From Clostridia bacterium (lineage in GTDB: Bacteria; Bacillota; Clostridia; Oscillospirales; Acutalibacteraceae): a DNA stretch of 15,688 nucleotides. Each line of letters opens with the position of its first letter. Positions within the stretch are counted from its first letter, which is position 1. The stretch covers positions 1 to 15,688 of the forward strand of contig CAAFXD010000102.1 in the NCBI GenBank assembly GCA_900766945.1, written 5' to 3'. This document shows positions 6,470 through 14,653 of this stretch, piece by piece. The translations under genes were made by a program, and so were the position numbers. The notes beneath the pieces were generated by a model. It worked only from the letters and a program-made list of their open reading frames with translations. It made no database searches and was not told the DNA's origin.

Positions 6470-7330
6470 ATGCAAAAGAAAAAAGTATGCGCCGTCTTAC
6501 TGCTTGCGGTATTGCTTATGAGCACGCTGTTTTCCGGTTGCGGCGAACAGTTGGGCCTCGGCGAAGAAAAAATCAAATATAAAATCGAAAACGGCGAGGC
6601 TGTTGTGCGGGAATTCCCCGACAATTCCACGGTGTTGTCCGTGGAAATCCCCGACGAATACGAGGGTTGCCCCGTTACGGTGATTGCGGATTTTGCGGCG
6701 GTTAATCTCGAAAATATCGAGACCATTTCTATCGGCAAAAATGTCCGTGAAATCGGGCTGTGGGCGTTTGAAAACAACCAAAAACTGCAAGCATTCAAAG
6801 TGAGCGAAGAAAACGAGTATTTCTGCGATGTGGACGGCGTTTTGTATACAAAGGATATGAAAACATTGCTGTTCTATCCGCCTGCGCGCAATAAACAGAC
6901 CAAAACCGAAACCGACGAGAGCGGCGTGCAAAGGGAAGTGCAGTATATCGAGTACGAAATTCCCGACGGGGTGGAAACCATTCGCACCAAGGCGTTTTAT
7001 AAATGCCAGTCGTTGACGGGCATTACCATACCCGACTCCGTGACGCGCATTGAAGAAAAGGCATTTTTCCGCTGTGCGTTACAGGATTTAAAACTGCCCG
7101 CAAACCTTGCGTTTATCGGCAAAGACGCCTTTGCATATTGCGGCAAAATTCAAACCGTGGAAATCCCCGCAAGTATTCGGCAGATTGACGAGTACGCATT
7201 TTATAACTGCACTTCGTTAAAATCCGTGCATGTGCTTGCCGCCGAAAGTGAAATCACCCTCGGCGAAAAATGGTATCCGACCGACAATGGCAGAAATTCG
7301 GACGGCTTGGAAATCACTTGGGCGCAGTAA
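6470..7330 (+). CDS. BspA-type leucine-rich-repeat lipoprotein
   Basis: This 286-residue secreted lipoprotein has a Lys-rich start, a hydrophobic stretch (7-20) and the lipobox LFSGC with Cys24 as the predicted lipidated residue. The rest carries BspA/TpLRR-type LRR_5 repeats. The clearest are ENIETISIGKNVREIG (81-96), VETIRTKAFYKC (168-179), SVTRIEEKAFFRC (190-202), LAFIGKDAFAYC (213-224) and IRQIDEYAFYNC (236-247), each followed by an IxIP- or LxLP-type strand. Such proteins sit on the cell surface and often mediate binding. Its ATG is 3 nt after the symporter stop and its GGAGGG site lies in the last codons of that gene, so the two are probably translationally coupled. Ligand and partner are unknown. 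Confidence 0.88.
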   Translation: MQKKKVCAVLLLAVLLMSTLFSGCGEQLGLGEEKIKYKIENGEAVVREFPDNSTVLSVEIPDEYEGCPVTVIADFAAVNLENIETISIGKNVREIGLWAFENNQKLQAFKVSEENEYFCDVDGVLYTKDMKTLLFYPPARNKQTKTETDESGVQREVQYIEYEIPDGVETIRTKAFYKCQSLTGITIPDSVTRIEEKAFFRCALQDLKLPANLAFIGKDAFAYCGKIQTVEIPASIRQIDEYAFYNCTSLKSVHVLAAESEITLGEKWYPTDNGRNSDGLEITWAQ

Positions 7331-7353
7331 AACAAAAAACAGTATAAGAAAGT

Positions 7354-7389
7354 GAAAGCCCTTCGTTGAGCAACCAACGAGGGGCTTTC
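7354..7389. terminator. Hairpin terminator between convergent genes
   Basis: GAAAGCCCTTCGTTG (7354-7368) pairs with CAACGAGGGGCTTTC (7375-7389) over 15 bp, including one G-U pair in RNA. It lies between the convergent ends of the LRR gene (7330) and ohyA (7419), so it could stop transcription from both sides. Neither side has a strong T-run. Confidence 0.7.
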
Positions 7390-7418
7390 CGAATTCTATT
7401 TAAAGACAGAACATATGA

Positions 7419-9212
7419 TTACTCAATCAGTCCGCTTTCTTGTAACAGGATTTCAATATCCGTTCCCTTAATTTTCTTTAAGGCAACTTTTACCAATTCT
7501 CTTTCCGCCAAAGAAAGCTTGATTTCCGTAATCGGTTTTTTATCAATGGCGTAGTAGCACGCGCGCAAAAGCTCGCGCACATCATATTTACTACCCCAAA
7601 CCTCCGGCACGCCGCGGTCTATGTCAAGCAGGGTATAGACAGATTCCATACCTGTGCGCATAGAGTATTCAATGGTGAAAATCGTGTCGCGGGGTGTTTC
7701 GGCAAACTGCCCGAGGAAAGCAAAGTTCACAGCGCCGTCGGGCACAACATGCGGACGGTCCTCGTTCTTTCTCGGCTGGAAGAATGCGTTGATGTACGGC
7801 ATAAAGCAGGTCGTCGTGTTGCAGGCATTTTTGGCGAGGTCATCAATTTCCGATTCGGGAATACCGATATGATACAGCCATTCACGGCAAACTTCCTCAC
7901 CGGTGCAGTCACGCATGGCTTTCTTCACATAATTGCCTTCCTTGTTGGTGCTGAGCGCATACAGCCAAACCAAAACAGTGTCCTTATCCTGCGATTTAAA
8001 CTGCGGCTGACGGTTGATTGTCCACGACAGATACCAATTTTCGGTGCTGTCCTTTACGGTGACAATGCCGCCTGTCGTGACCTTGCCCTCGCGGGGGTCA
8101 CGCTTGCAGATTTTGATGATATGCTGAATAATTTCCTCGTTGGAGGTTGCAACCGTCGCACTCATCCAGTTGGTCGCTTCAACATCACTGCAAAACGCGT
8201 CGGGATTACCGAATTCACCGTGCTTTGCCTGTTTGGCAATGTTTTTCCACATATCCCACGATTCGCCGCCGCCGTTTCGGATGATGGAAAGGTCGGGCGC
8301 GTGCGTTTGGTCGCCGTAGCAGGAGGTGTCGGTGCAACAGCCGTTGGTGATGAATACAAGGTCGTCTTCAATCAAATCAATGGTCTGCTCGGTGCCGTCT
8401 TTTACATACACAATCTGCTTAGCAATCTTTTTGTCGCCGACGGTGTCAATGATAACATTCTTCACATCCATACCGTATTCGATTTTAACGCTGTGGGCTT
8501 CCAAATATTTTACCAGCGGCAGAATCAGACTTTCATACTGATTGTACTTTGTAAAACGAAGCGCGCTGAAATCGGGCAGACCGTCAATGTGGTGCACATA
8601 GCGGCAAAGATAGCGCTTCATTTCCAAAGCGCTCGACCAACGCTGGAAAGCAAACATTGTTTGCCAATAAAGCCAGAAATTTGTGTCCCAGAAAGAATCC
8701 GGCAATACCTCGGAGATTTTCTTGCCCTCCAAAGCTTTTTCCGGCGTGATGAATAGTTGCGAAAGGGCAAGCGCCGACTCCCTGTCTAAGCCAAACTTCT
8801 TGTCGGTGTGCGCGTCTTCACCGCGGTTAACGGAGGCGCGGCACAGCGAGTAGTTCGGGTCATGCTTGTTGAGCCAATAGTATTCGTCTAATACAGAAAC
8901 ATCAGGATTTTCAAGCGAGGGGACATCGCGGAACATATCCCACATTACTTCAAAGTGGTTGTCCATTTCCCGTCCGCCGCGCATATAAAAGCCCTTGGTG
9001 ATGTCCTTGCGGCCGTCACAACTGCCGCCGGCAAGTTCTAACTTTTCCAGGAGATGAATATGTTCTCCTTTCATCTGTCCGTCGCGGACAAGATAGAACG
9101 CCGCCGTAAGTCCTGCAAGACCGGTGCCGATGATATACGCAGATTTTTTATCTACATCCTTCGGCTTTTCGGGGTGTGCAAATGCCTCATAAGTACCTGC
9201 TGCATAATACAT
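7419..9212 (-). CDS. ohyA: Oleate hydratase (FAD-dependent, MCRA family)
   Basis: This 597-residue protein is a full-length oleate hydratase (myosin-cross-reactive antigen family). These FAD enzymes add water across the cis-9 double bond of oleate and related fatty acids to give 10-hydroxy acids. The N-terminal FAD fold shows YIIGTGLAGLTAAFYL (26-41, GxGxxG) and the ELAGGSCDG segment (59-67). RGGREMDNHFE (78-88) contains Glu82, and MKRYLCRYVHH (198-208) contains Tyr201. These align in number and spacing with the water-activating Glu and the active-site Tyr of characterised enzymes (Glu82/Tyr201 in Staphylococcus aureus, from memory). The start has a perfect AGGAGG site. The family is linked to detoxification and modification of host unsaturated fatty acids. 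It has its own promoter downstream of a TetR-family gene on the same strand, which is the likely regulator. Confidence 0.96.
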   Translation of the reverse strand: MYYAAGTYEAFAHPEKPKDVDKKSAYIIGTGLAGLTAAFYLVRDGQMKGEHIHLLEKLELAGGSCDGRKDITKGFYMRGGREMDNHFEVMWDMFRDVPSLENPDVSVLDEYYWLNKHDPNYSLCRASVNRGEDAHTDKKFGLDRESALALSQLFITPEKALEGKKISEVLPDSFWDTNFWLYWQTMFAFQRWSSALEMKRYLCRYVHHIDGLPDFSALRFTKYNQYESLILPLVKYLEAHSVKIEYGMDVKNVIIDTVGDKKIAKQIVYVKDGTEQTIDLIEDDLVFITNGCCTDTSCYGDQTHAPDLSIIRNGGGESWDMWKNIAKQAKHGEFGNPDAFCSDVEATNWMSATVATSNEEIIQHIIKICKRDPREGKVTTGGIVTVKDSTENWYLSWTINRQPQFKSQDKDTVLVWLYALSTNKEGNYVKKAMRDCTGEEVCREWLYHIGIPESEIDDLAKNACNTTTCFMPYINAFFQPRKNEDRPHVVPDGAVNFAFLGQFAETPRDTIFTIEYSMRTGMESVYTLLDIDRGVPEVWGSKYDVRELLRACYYAIDKKPITEIKLSLAERELVKVALKKIKGTDIEILLQESGLIE

Positions 9213-9244
9213 AAGAAAACCTCCTAAAAATATTTTCTGTTTTC

Positions 9245-9273
9245 ATTATATTTACAGCGGCGCATTTGCACAA
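9245..9273 (-). promoter_or_regulatory. Probable ohyA promoter
   Basis: On the minus strand, TATAAT (9245-9250) is preceded at 17 bp by TTGTGC (9268-9273) as a partial -35. It lies about 33 nt upstream of the ohyA start and downstream of the hairpin that ends the regulator gene. This gives ohyA a separate transcript. Confidence 0.6.
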
Positions 9274-9280
9274 TAAACAG

Positions 9281-9321
9281 AAAATCCGCCCTGATAAAAG
9301 TTTTATCAGGACGGAAATTTT
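9281..9321 (-). terminator. Hairpin terminator after the ohyA-linked TetR gene
   Basis: The left arm AAAATCCGCCCTGATAAAA (9281-9299) and right arm (9301-9321) form a nearly uninterrupted stem around a single central G. The core CCTGATAAAA/TTTTATCAGG is perfect. On the minus strand the stem ends in ATTTT, and it lies 14 nt past the regulator stop codon. The symmetry would also allow a regulatory site upstream of the ohyA promoter. Confidence 0.7.
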
Positions 9322-9334
9322 GTAAAAGAATTTA

Positions 9335-9916
9335 TCAATCGGCCGATTTTGATGTATTTTTTCCCGTGGAGAAATCTTGTAAGGCTTTTGCAAAATTTCC
9401 GTGAAGCAAGATGCTGATTTTATTGACCAATACCTCGGGGGATTCCTGCATACCGTTTTGAATCCAATTCATCATCACGCCGACAAAGGCGTATTCATAA
9501 AAATCCGCAATGAATTTTTTGTCGCTTTCCAATACGTGCAGACCGGCGGATTTTTCGTCGATAACAGACAGCAGTAGGCCGGATACCAACGGGTTTAACC
9601 CCAACTCTAACTGTTCACGATTGACACAGCGGTACACATTTAAAACGAGTGGCTTGTTTTCCGCTACGAAGTGGAAGATATTTAAAAGGCCCTCCTGCCA
9701 AGTGTCGTATGTTTTCTTGCCGTCGAGGACTTTTTTCGTTTCGTCGATGCAAGTCCATTCCGCGAGGTCGTAAATATCCTTAAAATGGTAATAAAAGGTC
9801 ATACGGTTGATGCCGCAGTCCTCGGCAATATCGCTGATTGTGATTTTGTTCAGCGGCTTTTTTGCCAATAAATTTTTTAACGACTGCGCCAAAGCCCGTT
9901 TGGTAATTTCGGACAT
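9335..9916 (-). CDS. TetR/AcrR-family regulator (DhaS/TetR_C_8-like), probable ohyA regulator
   Basis: This 193-residue TetR-type protein has its N-terminal HTH at about residues 25-45 (ITISDIAEDCGINRMTFYYHF), where the recognition helix ends in the typical TFYYHF. The C-terminal two-thirds is helical and resembles the TetR_C_8 domain of DhaS-like regulators. It lies directly upstream of ohyA on the same strand, with a hairpin terminator and a second promoter between them. Its own promoter carries a 16-bp dyad over the predicted transcription start, which fits autoregulation. A fatty acid or acyl-CoA as effector is a plausible inference from the neighbour; nothing in the protein proves it. 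The ribosome binding site is weak (GGGAAAG about 12 nt upstream), which suggests low expression. Confidence 0.9.
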   Translation of the reverse strand: MSEITKRALAQSLKNLLAKKPLNKITISDIAEDCGINRMTFYYHFKDIYDLAEWTCIDETKKVLDGKKTYDTWQEGLLNIFHFVAENKPLVLNVYRCVNREQLELGLNPLVSGLLLSVIDEKSAGLHVLESDKKFIADFYEYAFVGVMMNWIQNGMQESPEVLVNKISILLHGNFAKALQDFSTGKNTSKSAD

Positions 9917-9938
9917 TTTTTCATCACTTTCCCAATTG

Positions 9939-9954
9939 GTATATAGCTATTTAC
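9939..9954. promoter_or_regulatory. 16-bp palindromic operator candidate for the TetR regulator
   Basis: GTATATAGCTATTTAC matches its reverse complement at 14 of 16 positions, with a perfect 8-bp core ATAGCTAT. It starts 7 bp downstream of the regulator's -10 box and covers the expected start site, a classical autorepression position. A second small palindrome, CCAATTGG (9932-9939), abuts it. Confidence 0.6.
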
Positions 9955-9961
9955 ACGAGAT

Positions 9962-9991
9962 ATTATACGATATTTCTGAATAGTTTGTAAA
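9962..9991 (-). promoter_or_regulatory. Promoter of the ohyA-linked TetR gene
   Basis: On the minus strand, TTTACA (9986-9991), an 18-bp spacer and a perfect TATAAT (9962-9967) lie about 46 nt upstream of the ATG at 9916. Confidence 0.7.
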
Positions 9992-10104
9992 GGGAAAATT
10001 TCAAGTTTCCGGCAAATTTCGGATTGCTGTTTTTACTTTTATCCGTTAATATAAAGATACTCCTTGTTTGAATTATTAAGTAGGATGTGGTATGGTTGAT
10101 TAAA

Positions 10105-10758
10105 ATGCAAAAGGAAACCGTAAAACGGTATGTGTTATTTATTATTGGGCTGTTCTTTTCGGGGCTCGGGGTTGCCGTCACCAAACGCGGCGGGCTCGGG
10201 GTGTCTCCGATTTCGTCCGTGGCCAATGTAGTCAGTTTGAAATTTCCCGTATTGTCCCTCGGTACTTGGTTGATTTTATGGAACTGCGTTTTGATTTTGG
10301 GGCAAATTCTCATTCTCCGAAAGCAGTTTAAACCGATACAGCTATTGCAAATACTCCTTTCCGTACTGTTCGGCTGGTTTACGGATTTCGGTATGTGGCT
10401 TGCGGGATTGATTCCCACTGAATTGTATCCCGTTCGCTTGCTTTTGGTGTTTGCAGGGACGGCCATTCTCGGCTTTGGCATTGCCTTGGCGGTGATTGCC
10501 GATGTGATTATGAATTCCGGCGAGGCGTTTGTAAAAGCGATTGCGGATAAAACGCATTTTACCTTCGGCAATGTGAAAATCGTCTTTGATATATCGTGCG
10601 TGGTGCTTGCATTACTGCTTTCCCTGCTGTTTTTCAGCGGTAAAATCGTCGGTATGCGAGAGGGCACGGTGATTGCCGCATTGCTCACGGGGCAGACGGT
10701 CAAATTTTTCCAAAAAAGATTGCAAACGCCGCTGAATAAGATTTTGGTGGCGGAATAA
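10105..10758 (+). CDS. YczE/YitT-like integral membrane protein (DUF6198 type)
   Basis: This 217-residue membrane protein has about five hydrophobic segments (roughly 9-24, 50-68, 80-103, 113-132 and 160-178). It opens with YVLFIIGLFFSGLGVAVTKR and the GLGVSPISS segment after the first helix, which is typical of YczE/YyaS-type proteins. A second glycine-rich segment (GTAILGFGIALAVIADV) and a NSGEAFVKAI motif follow. Members are common in Bacillota; no transport or enzymatic role is established for most of them. The start is uncertain. I prefer the ATG at 10105 because it fits family N-termini, but an in-frame GTG at 10087 is close to an AAGTAGGA site. It is divergent from the TetR gene. A possible -10, TATAAA, is at 10050-10055 with no good -35. 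Confidence 0.75.
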   Translation: MQKETVKRYVLFIIGLFFSGLGVAVTKRGGLGVSPISSVANVVSLKFPVLSLGTWLILWNCVLILGQILILRKQFKPIQLLQILLSVLFGWFTDFGMWLAGLIPTELYPVRLLLVFAGTAILGFGIALAVIADVIMNSGEAFVKAIADKTHFTFGNVKIVFDISCVVLALLLSLLFFSGKIVGMREGTVIAALLTGQTVKFFQKRLQTPLNKILVAE

Positions 10759-10768
10759 GCCAAACAGT

Positions 10769-10804
10769 TGCCCCTGCTGAAATTCGTTTCGGCGGGGGCA
10801 TTTC
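10769..10804. terminator. Bidirectional terminator with TTCG tetraloop
   Basis: TGCCCCTGCTGAAA (10769-10782), loop TTCG, and TTTCGGCGGGGGCA (10787-10800) form a 14-bp stem with two G-U pairs, followed by TTTC. The loop resembles the stable UUCG class. It lies between the convergent membrane-protein gene and the efflux lipoprotein gene, so it probably serves both. Confidence 0.8.
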
Positions 10805-10823
10805 TATCGGTATCTTGTGTGGA

Positions 10824-12512
10824 TTAGGAAAATAACCCTTTTACCCAAGCGACGAATTTATTTTCCTCGGCTTCTTCGGCCGCGGCGGTAACGGCTGTCT
10901 CCGCTTGCGGCTTTTCTATGGCGTCTGTTTTATAGGTGAACAGTACTGAGGAAGTCATCTGCGCGGTTTTCTCTGTGAAAATGTCATATTCGTTGCCGAA
11001 ATTGAGCCACGCTTTCATTCTGTCCGCCAACACTTGCGTTTGCGCTTGGGAAAGGCTGAAACTGCCGGCATATTTTCCCGCCGTATCCATAATCACTTCG
11101 ATTTGTGCTGCTTTATCTCCGCTTGCCAGCGCCCCGAGATTTTCGAGCAACGCCTGATTTTCTTCAAGCACAGCGACAATGTGATTTAACTGCTCCAAAG
11201 TCTGCGGCAGATTTTCAATGGATTTTTGAATTTCGGGGTCCTCCATATCTTTTGCAAGGCTTTCGTAAATCGGCATAACCGCATTCAAATCGTCCGCGAG
11301 CGTTGCCATACCCGAAAGACTTTCAGACAGCTTCGGCAGCAGCTTTAACAGCAACTGCATTTGCGGGTCGCTCAAAGTGGAAGAAACGGCCTCCAAATCG
11401 GTATTGTTGAGGTCTGTTATCAGCTTGTCGAGTTTTGCCATATTTTCCTCGGTCATATAACTGCCGAGCACTTTCAGCATTTTTTCATTTTCGCTGTAAA
11501 GCTGTGTGGCTTCGGTGACCACGCCCATAATTTCCTCCATTTTGTTGGCGTCGCCGTACAGCAAATCAATGGTTTTTTGCATATTCAACCCGTTTATTGC
11601 GGCTTGGATTTTTTCAACATCGGTGAGAACTTCTTTCACGCTGTCAATGCTGTCCACCATACCGCCGTTGCCCAAAGCACCGATAGACGAAAACGGCAAA
11701 ACAGCAAACATCAGGTTGCCGAGCGTAAAGCATTCGGTGTAAGCGGTGATGGTATAGGTGTTTGTATACATCGCCTCGTCTAAAAGCGAACTATCTAAAT
11801 CCGACAGCCCTAAACTTTCATCGATACCCGGCACGCCCGTGAAGAAAACAATCTGTTTTGCGCCGTCGCTGAGCACGGTGCCGTAGTCAATCGCAATATT
11901 TGTAAAGGTTTCCTCGGGTAAAATCGTGCCGCCGGCAAACAGCATCGGGCAGGTGATTTCATAGGTCTTGCCCGAAACGGTCACTTTTTTCTTCAATGCA
12001 TTGGAAACGGTAATTTCAATGGCAACATTGCCTTTTTGCCCCGCGATTTCTTCTGCGGATACCTCGTTGCCCTCCAAAAAGTATTTGACGGAAAAGGTGA
12101 CGGGCGGCTGTGCGGCGGATATGCCGCTGTAATAAAGGTCTGTGGTGTCCATGTCCCAATACAGTGCGCCGTCTTTTACAACGGGCTGTGTCAGGGTTTT
12201 CACATTTTGAATTTCCGTCAGATTGCTGACATCCTGCAAGCGCACCTGCGGGGTGTCCGTGTGCAACCAATCCGTGACCTGCACATTGTAGATTGTGCCG
12301 TACGCCTTTGTGTTAATATACACAGTTTCCTCTTTTTTGGCGCTCTCGGCTATTGTCGAATATTCCTTTTGCACATATTCGGTGCCGTTTAATTCTTGGT
12401 CTAAAATTTGATTTTCCGTTACTGCTTTTTTCTGACAGCCTGCGAAAGATGTGCAAAGCAGAGCGCCTGCAAGCAAGCCGCTGACGGCTTTTATCCGGAT
12501 TTGTTTACGCAT
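10824..12512 (-). CDS. Large lipoprotein partner of the MMPL transporter
   Basis: This 562-residue exported lipoprotein has a Lys/Arg-rich start, a hydrophobic stretch (9-24) and lipobox SFAGC with Cys26. Residues about 60-270 look like a beta-rich domain, with VYINTKAYGTIYNVQVTDWL (64-83), LQDVSNLTEIQNV (92-104), DLYYSG (125-130) and PVTFSVKYFLEGNEVSAEEIAG (137-158). I recognise this motif set from clostridial proteins encoded beside MMPL/YhgE-type exporters. Residues about 285-470 are predicted helical or coiled-coil, and an acidic linker and the amphipathic KFVAWVKGLF end the protein. The ATG at 12512 overlaps the MMPL stop by 8 nt, with AGGTG upstream. The frame also has an in-frame GTG at 12527. 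A periplasm-like adaptor role on the outer face of the membrane is inferred from the operon. No biochemical function is known to me. Confidence 0.82.
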   Translation of the reverse strand: MRKQIRIKAVSGLLAGALLCTSFAGCQKKAVTENQILDQELNGTEYVQKEYSTIAESAKKEETVYINTKAYGTIYNVQVTDWLHTDTPQVRLQDVSNLTEIQNVKTLTQPVVKDGALYWDMDTTDLYYSGISAAQPPVTFSVKYFLEGNEVSAEEIAGQKGNVAIEITVSNALKKKVTVSGKTYEITCPMLFAGGTILPEETFTNIAIDYGTVLSDGAKQIVFFTGVPGIDESLGLSDLDSSLLDEAMYTNTYTITAYTECFTLGNLMFAVLPFSSIGALGNGGMVDSIDSVKEVLTDVEKIQAAINGLNMQKTIDLLYGDANKMEEIMGVVTEATQLYSENEKMLKVLGSYMTEENMAKLDKLITDLNNTDLEAVSSTLSDPQMQLLLKLLPKLSESLSGMATLADDLNAVMPIYESLAKDMEDPEIQKSIENLPQTLEQLNHIVAVLEENQALLENLGALASGDKAAQIEVIMDTAGKYAGSFSLSQAQTQVLADRMKAWLNFGNEYDIFTEKTAQMTSSVLFTYKTDAIEKPQAETAVTAAAEEAEENKFVAWVKGLFS

Positions 12513-14640
12513 CTTTATGCACCTCACTTTGATTTTGTTTGGATTTATTTCGTTTAAATCGGAATTTTTTATTTTCCCGCCAACCGAATGTAGTTTTGTT
12601 TATCACGCCTTCGCACAAATACAAAAGCGGACTTAGGAAGAATACAATGACAAGTGCGCTGATGACCGAACCGCGGGCGAGCAGTGCGCAAATGCCTTTG
12701 ATTAAGGAAATGTCACAAATCATATACACCCCGAAAGTTGCGGCGAAGAACACGGACGCACTTTGCAAAATGGAGCGTTCCGCCGCGTCCATCGCGTTTA
12801 AAATCGCGTCTTTTTTCGGCCGCCCGAGCTGTAATTCTTCACGGAAACGCGTGGTCAGCAGAATGGCGTAGTCCACCGTTGCACCAAGCTGTACGCAGTT
12901 GATAACCGTAGGCGAAACGAACGAGATTTCCGTACCCATCAGCGTTGCGAAAGAGAGGTTAATCCAAATGGCAAGCTCAATGGAAAGCACCAAAAGTATC
13001 GGCAGGGAAACGGATTTAAAACATATGGCTATCAAAATGAATATTGCCGCAATCGAAAGAATACTGGTGACCACAAAGTCGCGGTCGGTTGTGGTAATCA
13101 AATCTTTCGTCAGCGCGCCTTCGCCTGTAATCAGTGCGTTTTCGTCATATCGCTTTATAACTTGCTCCATTTGCGTCAGTTGCGTGTTTAACTCGTCTGT
13201 CGCCGCGCCGTATTCGGAGTTGACCATAATCATTTGCTTGCCGTCTTTTTTGCAAATTTCCAAAACCGCGTCGGGCATAATGTCGTCAGGGATAGCAGGC
13301 CCTAAAATGGTATTGTAAGCAAGCACCGAGGCAATGCCGTCCAAATTCTCGATTTCGTCTTCCATTTGTATCAGTTTCCCTGCGGGAATGGTATCATCTA
13401 CAATGACAAACTGCGTAGTTGCCATATTAAAATCTTGTTTTAAGGTGTTTAAGCCCTGAATGGAAATTAAATGGTCGGGCAGAGCCTTATCCATATTATA
13501 ATAGACATCGGCATTGTCCTGCACAATGTAACTCGGAATTAACAACAGCACAAACAAAACGGCAAACACCTTTTTGTGTTGGAACACGAAGCGGTTTACC
13601 CCTTTCAAAGAGGGGATAATACTGCGGTGTTTATATTTGTTAATGTGTTCTTCAAACAGCAAAATCAATTCGGGCAATACCAAAATCACGGTCAAAATCC
13701 CGAACACAACGCCCTTTGCCATGACAAAACCGAGGTCAAAGCCCAGGCTTAACTGCATAAAGCACAGCGCGACGAAACCGAATACCGTTGTCAGCGAACT
13801 GCCGATAAGCGCTGTAAAGGATTTGGAAACCGCCACCGCCATGGCGTCCGTACGGTCGGCATATTTTGTGCGCTCCTCGGTGTAGCGATCCATTAAGAAG
13901 ATGGAGTAGTCCATGGTGACGCCCAACTGCAAAACCGCCGCGATGGCCTGCGTGATAAACGAAATCTCACCCAAGAAGAAGTTCGTACCCATATTGTAGA
14001 GAATCGCCATACCCAGCGCCATCAAAATGACCAGCGGCAAAATCCACGATTCCATCATGAAGGACATAATCAAAAGGGCCAATAAAACGGCAACTGTCAC
14101 ATAAACGGGCGCTTGCTTGTCGGCGATTTCTTTGGTGTCCTCCGTAATGGCGGACATTCCGCTGATGAAAGTCTTTTCGTTACATAGCTTTTTGATTTGT
14201 TTCACAGCGTTTAAAATATCGTCGGTGGAATCCGTGCTGTCATACTGCACCAGCATCATGGTTTTGTCGCCGTCGGCGCTGTAAAACACATCCCGAATCA
14301 TATCGGGCAATATTTCCGCAGGCGTAGTCGAGCCCGCCAAATCGTCCACCCAAAGCACTGTGCTGACGCCCGCAACCTTGGCGATTTCCTCTTTCAGTGC
14401 CACAGTGTATTTCGCGGGCATATCCTCCACAATCACAATCGACATACCTGCGTTGTGAAAGGTTTGGTCCAGCACCCTGTTTCCCTGCACAGACTCCAAA
14501 TCCTCGGGCAGATACGACAGAATATCGTAATTCACGCCCGTGCAAAGAAAGCCGATGATAGACGGTACCAAAAGCAGAATAGCAATCGTCACCACGATTT
14601 TCGGGTGACAAGCCTCCCACTTTGCAATTTTCTGTATCAT
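12505..14640 (-). CDS. MMPL/RND-family transporter
   Basis: This 711-residue MMPL (RND superfamily) transporter has the duplicated topology of one TM helix, a large extracellular domain and a five-helix bundle, twice. The first half has TM1 (about 15-34), an extracellular loop (35-178) and helices from 179 to 330. The second half repeats this from about 357. The proton-relay Asp-Tyr pairs of TM4 and TM10 are present as LGVTMDYSIFLMDRYTEER (239-257, Asp244/Tyr245) and LGATVDYAILLTTRFREEL (585-603, Asp590/Tyr591). Related proteins export lipids, siderophores or amphiphilic drugs using the proton gradient. The start has AGGTG at good spacing. It lies 13 nt after the TetR stop and overlaps the lipoprotein gene, so the three form one operon. 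The basic C-terminus (about 688-711) is cytoplasmic. Confidence 0.95.
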   Translation of the reverse strand: MIQKIAKWEACHPKIVVTIAILLLVPSIIGFLCTGVNYDILSYLPEDLESVQGNRVLDQTFHNAGMSIVIVEDMPAKYTVALKEEIAKVAGVSTVLWVDDLAGSTTPAEILPDMIRDVFYSADGDKTMMLVQYDSTDSTDDILNAVKQIKKLCNEKTFISGMSAITEDTKEIADKQAPVYVTVAVLLALLIMSFMMESWILPLVILMALGMAILYNMGTNFFLGEISFITQAIAAVLQLGVTMDYSIFLMDRYTEERTKYADRTDAMAVAVSKSFTALIGSSLTTVFGFVALCFMQLSLGFDLGFVMAKGVVFGILTVILVLPELILLFEEHINKYKHRSIIPSLKGVNRFVFQHKKVFAVLFVLLLIPSYIVQDNADVYYNMDKALPDHLISIQGLNTLKQDFNMATTQFVIVDDTIPAGKLIQMEDEIENLDGIASVLAYNTILGPAIPDDIMPDAVLEICKKDGKQMIMVNSEYGAATDELNTQLTQMEQVIKRYDENALITGEGALTKDLITTTDRDFVVTSILSIAAIFILIAICFKSVSLPILLVLSIELAIWINLSFATLMGTEISFVSPTVINCVQLGATVDYAILLTTRFREELQLGRPKKDAILNAMDAAERSILQSASVFFAATFGVYMICDISLIKGICALLARGSVISALVIVFFLSPLLYLCEGVINKTTFGWRENKKFRFKRNKSKQNQSEVHKDA

Positions 14641-14653
14641 AGTTTCACCTGCT

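Noticed and set aside
7749..8756. 335-codon open frame on the plus strand
   Set aside because: It is antisense to the strongly supported oleate hydratase gene, has no recognisable family features, and reflects codon bias of the real gene.
9963..10763. 266-codon minus-strand open frame
   Set aside because: It overlaps the membrane-protein gene at 10105-10758 on the opposite strand, is rich in residues typical of shadow frames, and contains the promoter region of the TetR gene.
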